57,467 bases of DNA from Cacconaster sp045641345. GTDB lineage: Bacteria; Bacteroidota; Bacteroidia; Bacteroidales; UBA932. A model generated the notes under the pieces. The model was not told the DNA's origin. It worked only from the letters and a program-made list of their open reading frames with translations, and did not search any database. This document shows, in pieces, positions 52,723 through 57,467 of this stretch. A program made the position numbers and the translations under genes. Each line of letters starts with the position of its first letter. Positions within the stretch are counted from its first letter, which is position 1. The stretch spans positions 1 through 57,467 of the forward strand of contig JAZUGR010000033.1 in NCBI GenBank assembly GCA_045641345.1, written 5' to 3'.

Positions 52723-54096
52723 ATGGAAGATTCGATGCAATATGTTCTTTCGGGTGCCGAGTCCAAGCCGCGCAAGGTACAGGAGTGGTACAACAGATTC
52801 CTGAAAAACGAATCGGCAGGCGGCGTGCTGCTTCTCATCTGCACGGTAATAGCACTCCTTTTTGCCAACATACCTGCTCTGAAGCCGGCTCTCGGAATCT
52901 GGGAAACCGATATGGCGCTGACAATCGGCAGCCTGCATCTCGATATGACCCTCGAGGAGTTTGTCAACGACGCCCTGATGGCGATATTCTTCTTTACCGT
53001 AGGCCTCGAGATCAAGCGGGAGATGGCCGTAGGGCAGCTCTCCTCAATCAAAAAATCCACCCTCCCCGTGCTTGCGGCCCTGGGCGGAATGATATTCCCG
53101 GCCCTGATATTCACGATATTCAACCACGGCAACCCCGCAACCGCACACGGCTGGGGAGTGCCTATGGCAACCGATATCGCATTTGCGGTGGGCATCCTGG
53201 CCATACTCGGCAAAAAGGCCCCCCTCGGAGTCAAGGTGCTGCTTACGGCAATCGCCATAGCCGATGACCTGGGCTCCATCATAGTGCTGGCCATCTTCTA
53301 CCCCACCCACGCAATCAGTTTCTCCTATCTGCTCGCGGGGCTCGCGGTATTCGCCCTCCTCTACGCGATAGGCCGGGCAGGGTTCAACCGCGCCTGGCTC
53401 ACCATAATCGGCGGAATAGTGATGTGGTATCTCGTATATCGCAGCGGCGTACACGCCACCATAGCTGGAGTGCTTCTGGCAATCACCGTGCCTTACAAAA
53501 CCAAGATCACCGACAGCAGTTTCGTGGCAAGGGGCATCCAGACCCTCGAAAAATATCTCGAGCACTCCATAGCCGGCCTGCATTCGCTCGGCAACAAGGA
53601 GCAGATGGAACTGATGGAGATAATGTCGAACGACATCAAGGACGTAAACCCCCTTATGCACAGGTTCGAATCGAAGCTCTCCCCGATAGTCAACTTCTTG
53701 ATAATGCCCATATTCGCCCTGGCCAACGCCGCTGTGGCGCTCCATATGGACTTCAGCGCCCCGGGAGTGACCGGCCTCACGCTGGGAGTATTCTTCGGCC
53801 TGCTCTTAGGCAAGCCCCTCGGAATATTCATTTTCAGTTGGCTCTCGGTAAAATGCAGGATTGCAGCGATGCCCGACGGAATGAACTGGACGGAACTCCT
53901 TGCGATGGGAGTGCTCGGGGGCATAGGCTTCACGATGGCGATATTCATCGACAACCTGGCCTTCAGCGACGCAGCCCTCATCGACACCGGCAAGGTGGCG
54001 ATACTCATAACATCCGCCACGGCAGCCATAGTGGGCTACGCAATCTTCGCCATCGGCGGCAGAAAGATGATGGAAAACGAATCGAACAACCAATAA
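52723..54096 (+). CDS. nhaA: Na+/H+ antiporter NhaA
   Basis: A 457-residue antiporter for sodium and pH homeostasis. It has about eleven to twelve membrane helices, FFFTVGLEIKREM, VPMATDIAFAVGILAIL, and the Asp pair in AIAIADDLGSIIVL that binds sodium. Residues 1-45 form a cytoplasmic extension (MEDSMQYVLSGAES). I chose ATG 52723, which lies after the promoter. A conserved helix near the end reads GIGFTMAIFIDNLAF. Confidence 0.95.
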   Translation: MEDSMQYVLSGAESKPRKVQEWYNRFLKNESAGGVLLLICTVIALLFANIPALKPALGIWETDMALTIGSLHLDMTLEEFVNDALMAIFFFTVGLEIKREMAVGQLSSIKKSTLPVLAALGGMIFPALIFTIFNHGNPATAHGWGVPMATDIAFAVGILAILGKKAPLGVKVLLTAIAIADDLGSIIVLAIFYPTHAISFSYLLAGLAVFALLYAIGRAGFNRAWLTIIGGIVMWYLVYRSGVHATIAGVLLAITVPYKTKITDSSFVARGIQTLEKYLEHSIAGLHSLGNKEQMELMEIMSNDIKDVNPLMHRFESKLSPIVNFLIMPIFALANAAVALHMDFSAPGVTGLTLGVFFGLLLGKPLGIFIFSWLSVKCRIAAMPDGMNWTELLAMGVLGGIGFTMAIFIDNLAFSDAALIDTGKVAILITSATAAIVGYAIFAIGGRKMMENESNNQ

Positions 54097-54108
54097 ATTC
54101 AAACGACA

Positions 54109-54822
54109 ATGAAAAAAGTATTAGCATTCTGCGCTGTGGCAGCACTCGTACTGTGCTCCTGCAGCCATTACACAAGCAAGGAAAAGCAGCCTGAGGGCAT
54201 CACCAAGGCTGAAACCGACAGCGCCAGCTATATGATCGGCTACAACTTCGGCCAGGTTATCAAGGGCAACAACTTCGGCAGCCTCAACCTCTGCGAAATC
54301 CAGAAGGGCATAAAGGATGCCGTTGCAGGCGTCGAAGTTGAAGAAGAACTCTTCTACACCACCATCAACGGCTTCCTCGAGAAGCGCTCAAAGGCAATCG
54401 CAGCCGAGAACCAGGCCAAGGCCGATGAGTTCTTCGAGTCCAACGGCAAGGAAGAAGGGGTTATAACCACCGAATCCGGGCTTCAGTACAAAATTGTCCG
54501 CGACGGTAACGGCGTAAAGCCCGTAAACGACCTCGACAAGGTTGAAGTCAACTACGAAGGCTCGCTTCTCGACGGCACGGTATTCGACTCCTCATACGAG
54601 AGGGGCGAAACCGCAACTTTCGCCCTCAACCAGGTTATCAAGGGCTGGGGCGAAGGTCTCAAGTATGTTGACGAAGGTGGTGAAATCACCCTCTGGATCC
54701 CCGCAGAGCTCGCATACGGCGAGAGGGGCGCAGGCGAGAAGATTGCTCCGGGCTCAGCCCTCAAGTTCCGCGTGGAACTCGTAAAGGTCACCACCGTAGA
54801 GCCCAAGGAAGAAACCAAATAA
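54109..54822 (+). CDS. FKBP-type peptidyl-prolyl isomerase (lipoprotein)
   Basis: A 237-residue periplasmic foldase. The signal peptide ends in VLCSC with the probable lipidated C18. An N-terminal FkpA-like dimerisation domain (about 30-110, TDSASYMIGYNFGQVIKG) is followed by the FKBP domain with VEVNYEGSLLDGTVFDSSYERG, VIKGWGEGLKYVDEGG and IPAELAYGERGAG. It should help fold envelope proteins. A strong hairpin terminator follows. Confidence 0.94.
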   Translation: MKKVLAFCAVAALVLCSCSHYTSKEKQPEGITKAETDSASYMIGYNFGQVIKGNNFGSLNLCEIQKGIKDAVAGVEVEEELFYTTINGFLEKRSKAIAAENQAKADEFFESNGKEEGVITTESGLQYKIVRDGNGVKPVNDLDKVEVNYEGSLLDGTVFDSSYERGETATFALNQVIKGWGEGLKYVDEGGEITLWIPAELAYGERGAGEKIAPGSALKFRVELVKVTTVEPKEETK

Positions 54823-54844
54823 CGCAAAGTCACATAATCATCCG

Positions 54845-54872
54845 AAAGGCCGGCCTTGCAGCCGGCCTTTTT
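54845..54872. terminator. Intrinsic terminator between convergent genes
   Basis: A 10-bp perfect stem, AAAGGCCGGC (54845-54854) with GCCGGCCTTT (54861-54870), a 6-base loop and further T. It stops the FKBP transcript and directly abuts the stop codon of the minus-strand YigZ gene, so it may work in both directions. Confidence 0.85.
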
Positions 54873-55489
54873 CAATCGTCAAGGGTGACTTCGGCGATGC
54901 GGGCGAAGGCCTCCGGAAGGGAGGCTGCGGCGGAGAGGCGTACCCTTGCCTCCAGCAGGCATTCGCCCTCGAACTGCTGCGAGGTTATCTGCAGGCCAAG
55001 GTCTTTGGCGGTTTTCATCACCGCATTCATCTGAGCGTAGGAAAACTTGATGGTGCAGGGGCGGGTTGCCGTTTTCCGCTCGATCGTGGCCGAGGCTATC
55101 GCGTCGGCGGCAGCGCTGCGGTAGGCCCTTATCAGGCCCGGAACTCCGAGCTTGATGCCCCCGAAGTAGCGCACCACCACTATCAGGACGTCGCTCAGCG
55201 AATTCGACATTATCTGCCCCAATATCGGCCGGCCGGCCGAGGATGAGGGCTCGCCGTCGTCGTTAACCCTCCAGAGGGCTCCGTCGTGCCCGATTCGCCA
55301 GGCAAAGCAATGGTGGCGGGCGTCGAAATATTCCTTCTTGAGGGAGGCCACCGCAGCGCGCGCCTCATCTTCCGACCCGACCGGGAATGCGAAGGCCAGA
55401 AAGCGGCTCCCTTTCTCGCGGTAAAGGCCGCGTGAAGGGGCTGCAATGGTGTTGTAGCAATCGTCTGCGCTGCGTGAAAATACATCCAT
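54872..55489 (-). CDS. YigZ/IMPACT family protein
   Basis: A 205-residue protein of the UPF0029/IMPACT family. It has the N-terminal domain signature SRFLAFAFPVGSEDEARA, KKEYFDARHHCFAWRIG, DDGEPSSSAGRPIL and VVVRYFGGIKLGVPGLIRAY, then a DUF1949-like C-terminal domain. The molecular role is uncertain (proposed links to translation control). I chose ATG 55489; the longer frame to 55528 is unsupported. Confidence 0.9.
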   Translation of the reverse strand: MDVFSRSADDCYNTIAAPSRGLYREKGSRFLAFAFPVGSEDEARAAVASLKKEYFDARHHCFAWRIGHDGALWRVNDDGEPSSSAGRPILGQIMSNSLSDVLIVVVRYFGGIKLGVPGLIRAYRSAAADAIASATIERKTATRPCTIKFSYAQMNAVMKTAKDLGLQITSQQFEGECLLEARVRLSAAASLPEAFARIAEVTLDD

Positions 55490-55517
55490 TATCGTTGTAA
55501 AAATACGCAGTATTGTG

Positions 55518-55525
55518 TAATTTTG
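55518..55525 (+). promoter_or_regulatory. -7 element for the acidic-tail protein gene
   Basis: TAATTTTG, a perfect TAnnTTTG. The predicted start site near 55532 leaves about 15 bases to ATG 55547. The TTG of this box is the spurious start of a longer frame. Confidence 0.55.
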
Positions 55526-55546
55526 CAATCGTTATCACGCTTTGAG

Positions 55547-56119
55547 ATGATTTACAGATTCAAGGTTACCCTGCCCGAAAGCAAGGTGTTCTACAGGACT
55601 TACGCAGTCGGGCCCGAGATGACCCTCTACGCTTTCCATTCATTCATTTGCAGCGACCTGGGATTCGACCCCGACCAGATGGTGTTCTTCGATTCGCGTC
55701 TGGACGACGGCTCGCGCAAAGGGCGCTACTGCCTCTTCGATATGGGCGACGGGTCGATGGACCAGGTAACCTTCAAGCAGCTCGTCTCCCGCGGCGAGGT
55801 GAGCCTGCGCTACTATTTCGATATGAGGCTCAAGCGCTACCTTCTCATCACTTTCGAGGCTCAGGAGGAGAATGACCCCAAGATGGAATATCCCACCCTG
55901 CTCGAAGGCAAGGGGGTGAACCCCGACCAGTTCTCCGGCAAGTACGAAGACCCGGAGCCGGTGGACTTCCCGGCCCACAAGGGCTCTTCGGGCGATGACG
56001 GGGAGTTTGACGACGACGATGAGGAGGACGATGAAGACGAAGAGGAGGATGACGAGGAGGAGGAAGACGGCGATGAGGACGGCAAGCTTCTCGTAGACGA
56101 GGACTTCGGCAAAGAATAG
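55547..56119 (+). CDS. PRiA4-ORF3-like domain protein with a polyacidic tail
   Basis: A 190-residue protein. Residues 1-120 (MIYRFKVTLPESKVFYRTYAV, LYAFHSFICSDLGFDPDQMVFF, LRYYFDMRLKRYLL) resemble the plasmid pRiA4b ORF-3-like fold. The last 45 residues are almost all Asp and Glu (GEFDDDDEEDDEDEEEDDEE and onward), a disordered acidic tail. The function is unknown; acidic tails can mimic nucleic acid or bind basic proteins. It is probably cotranscribed with miaA, 12 bases downstream. Confidence 0.68.
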   Translation: MIYRFKVTLPESKVFYRTYAVGPEMTLYAFHSFICSDLGFDPDQMVFFDSRLDDGSRKGRYCLFDMGDGSMDQVTFKQLVSRGEVSLRYYFDMRLKRYLLITFEAQEENDPKMEYPTLLEGKGVNPDQFSGKYEDPEPVDFPAHKGSSGDDGEFDDDDEEDDEDEEEDDEEEEDGDEDGKLLVDEDFGKE

Positions 56120-56131
56120 GATTCTCCCGCA

Positions 56132-56986
56132 ATGGCCGAGCTTATCATTGTTCTGGGCCCGACTGCGGTTGGCAAGACTGATTTCAGCATCGAAAAGGCG
56201 CTGGAGTATTCCTCTCCGATAATCAATTGTGATTCGAGGCAGATTTTCCGCGAAATGCGGATAGGCGTGGCGCGTCCCGGCGAGGAGCAGCTCGCAAGGG
56301 TGAAGCACTATTTCATAGCTTCGCGCTCGGTGAGGGAGCCCTATACCGCAGGGCTCTTCGAGATTGATGCGATGGCCCTGCTCGAAGTCCTCTTCAAGGA
56401 GCACGACACCATAATAATGGCGGGTGGCTCGGGGCTCTACATAGATGCCCTCTGCAACGGGCTCGACGATTTCCCCGAGGCCGACCCGGCTCTTCGCGCC
56501 TCGCTTATGGAGCGGCTGGAGAAGGAGGGGCTGGAGTCGCTCCGCTTCGACCTCTCGCGGCTCGACCCCCAGTCGGCCTCGCGCATCGACCCGGCCAACC
56601 GGCAGAGGATCGTAAGGGCGCTGGAGGTGTGCATCGCAACCGGCAAGCCCTATTCGTCGTGGCGCACGGCTCCGGCCAAGGAGCGGCCTTTTGCCATACG
56701 CAAAATCGGGCTCTGCCGGGAGAGGGAAGAACTCTACAGCCGCATCGATGCGCGGGTTGATGCAATGATTGAAGAGGGATTGGAAGCCGAAGCCCGCTCC
56801 CTGCTGCCGATGCGCAGCCTGCCCGCCCTGAATACGGTGGGCTACAAGGAGATGTTCGGCTATTTCGACGGAAGATACGGCCTTGAAGAGGCCGTGCGCC
56901 TTATCAAGCGCAACACCCGCCACTACGCCAAGAAACAGATGACCTGGTGGCAGCGGGACCCCTCGATAGAGTGGAGGAGGCTATAG
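56132..56986 (+). CDS. miaA: tRNA dimethylallyltransferase
   Basis: A 284-residue enzyme that adds the isopentenyl group to A37 of UNN-reading tRNAs. The P-loop is VLGPTAVGKTDFSIE (7-21). INCDSRQIFREMRIG, AGGSGLYIDALCNG, RRIVRALEV-type RQRIVRALEVC and KRNTRHYAKKQMTWW are all present. It is slightly shorter than usual at the C-terminus. A TGCCC/GGGCA hairpin lies just after the stop. Confidence 0.95.
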   Translation: MAELIIVLGPTAVGKTDFSIEKALEYSSPIINCDSRQIFREMRIGVARPGEEQLARVKHYFIASRSVREPYTAGLFEIDAMALLEVLFKEHDTIIMAGGSGLYIDALCNGLDDFPEADPALRASLMERLEKEGLESLRFDLSRLDPQSASRIDPANRQRIVRALEVCIATGKPYSSWRTAPAKERPFAIRKIGLCREREELYSRIDARVDAMIEEGLEAEARSLLPMRSLPALNTVGYKEMFGYFDGRYGLEEAVRLIKRNTRHYAKKQMTWWQRDPSIEWRRL

Positions 56987-57178
56987 AGTGCCCGATTGGG
57001 GCAAATTATTGTACTGCTCCAGCGCCTTCTGCGGAGTGGGCAGGTCGGGCTGCCCGATGTTGAGACGGTATATCTTCACACCGCGGTCCTCCGCCGCATA
57101 GGCCAGCGGAGCCAGCTTGCGGATAGGAGAAGCGGGCATCTCTATGCCCCGACGGGATATTTGAAGGGAAGTGCTCAT
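56981..57178 (-). pseudogene. Truncated N-terminus of a class I aminotransferase
   Basis: A 65-codon frame starting at 57178. Residues 1-54 match the opening of Bacteroidota pyridoxal-phosphate aminotransferases of the aspartate aminotransferase type (MPASPIRKLAPLAYAAEDRG, then KIYRLNIGQPDLPTPQKALE). After residue 54 (about base 57017) the similarity stops, and eleven unrelated residues run into the miaA end. The large catalytic domain with the PLP lysine is gone. It is a decayed remnant, cut where it meets miaA and flanked on the other side by insertion-sequence DNA. Confidence 0.75.
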
Positions 57179-57206
57179 AATAATTCGCGAAATCTTTTAA
57201 GAAATG

Positions 57207-57342
57207 GATAGTGTCCCAAAAAAGAGGACAGGATCAGCTCAGCCGCCTGCCCTCATAACCATTATCCCAGAACCGTCGAACCATTTACGGCCTACCAGCA
57301 CCAGTGGTTTATTAACGCTGCCGCCTGATAGTGTCCCAAAAA
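57207..57342 (+). repeat. 16-bp direct repeats 120 bp apart
   Basis: GATAGTGTCCCAAAAA occurs at 57207-57222 and again at 57327-57342. The second copy is the apparent left end of the element carrying the transposase, and the first may be a leftover end of an earlier copy or related element. The 104 bases between them hold no recognisable gene. The stretch 56987-57434 otherwise contains only the aminotransferase remnant and these element ends. Confidence 0.7.
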
Positions 57343-57467
57343 GTGTGTCCGAGTAAATAAAAAGAAAAAGGTCAACAACTTTTAAGATATTTGTAAAAGC
57401 AAAAACAACAAATGATCTTTAGAGTATTGACCTTATGGAGTTCACAAAGGAACAAATTTCTGAGCTA
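57329..57467 (+). mobile_element. Left end of an insertion sequence (continues outside the window)
   Basis: TAGTGTCCCAAAAAGTGTGTCC looks like an element terminus; TGTCCC ends of this kind are known in transposons of the IS256/mutator group, but I cannot confirm the family. The DNA becomes sharply AT-rich from here. An 8-bp inverted repeat (AAGGTCAA 57368-57375, TTGACCTT 57427-57434) ends exactly at the transposase start codon. Confidence 0.5.
57435..57467 (+). CDS. Putative transposase, first 11 codons only
   Basis: A frame opening at ATG 57435 reads MEFTKEQISEL up to the window edge. A transposase is inferred from the adjacent element end and the sudden AT-rich composition. Eleven residues are too few to assign a family. 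The hairpin arm ending directly before the ATG could limit its translation from read-through transcripts. Confidence 0.45.
   Translation, partial: MEFTKEQISEL

Noticed and set aside
1..57467. tRNA, rRNA, CRISPR array or riboswitch
   Set aside because: Intergenic gaps are short, and I saw no cloverleaf, no regularly spaced repeat-spacer pattern and no known aptamer pattern. A covariance-model scan would settle this.

Overview
The window is a 57.5 kb piece of a Bacteroidota (Bacteroidia) chromosome. The evidence is the repeated -7 promoter element TAnnTTTG, the Bacteroidota-type isoleucyl-tRNA synthetase, an FtsI with a C-terminal PASTA domain, an ExbB/two-ExbD cluster, and the gene order of the cell-wall cluster. 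The DNA is clearly GC-rich for the group, which would fit Rikenellaceae/Alistipes-like organisms, but I cannot fix the genus from sequence alone. Nearly everything is tightly packed housekeeping DNA with short or overlapping gene junctions. I see no tRNA, rRNA or CRISPR array.

Layout. 1-2457: ileS (3' end outside the window) and cvpA, transcribed divergently. 2564-7810: an accessory export cassette made of a 51-residue membrane peptide, a C39-peptidase ABC exporter, two short double-glycine precursor peptides, a TolC-type outer-membrane protein and an HlyD/MacA-type adaptor. 7817-16719: tsaB, then a run of greA, a HIT protein, a TlpA-like lipoprotein, dnaX, lptB, xseB, ribF, engB, prs, nadE and a Cys-rich mini-protein. 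16865-19850 (minus): a serine hydrolase, an O-methyltransferase and xseA. 19894-34883: the division and cell-wall cluster mraZ-rsmH-ftsL-ftsI-murE-mraY-murD-ftsW-murG-murC-ftsQ-ftsA-ftsZ. 34889-40003: gltX, rpiB and truB facing dprA and queA. 40083-47336: tatD, exbB/exbD genes, alkaline phosphatase, asnS, udk and a TonB-like protein. 47348-56986: glnA, an MsbA-like ABC transporter, dCMP deaminase, an S41 protease, nhaA, an FKBP isomerase, a YigZ/IMPACT protein, an acidic-tailed protein and miaA. 56987-57467: a truncated aminotransferase remnant, 16-bp direct repeats and the left end of an insertion sequence whose transposase starts 33 bases before the window ends.

The most notable system is the export cassette at 2564-7810. 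Its two adjacent precursors (62 and 59 residues) share a 24-residue leader ending VRGG, and each mature part carries a GxxxG motif. This is the layout of a two-peptide (class IIb-like) bacteriocin, but with a complete Gram-negative tripartite export route. The 59-residue precursor and the 51-residue membrane peptide are short enough to be missed by length-filtered gene calling.

The best regulatory signals are four TGGAA repeats at exact 10-bp spacing upstream of mraZ (a probable MraZ operator), a 13-bp perfect inverted repeat that includes the dprA start codon, a terminator-like hairpin in the greA leader, and canonical Shine-Dalgarno sequences at several division genes in a phylum that rarely uses them.
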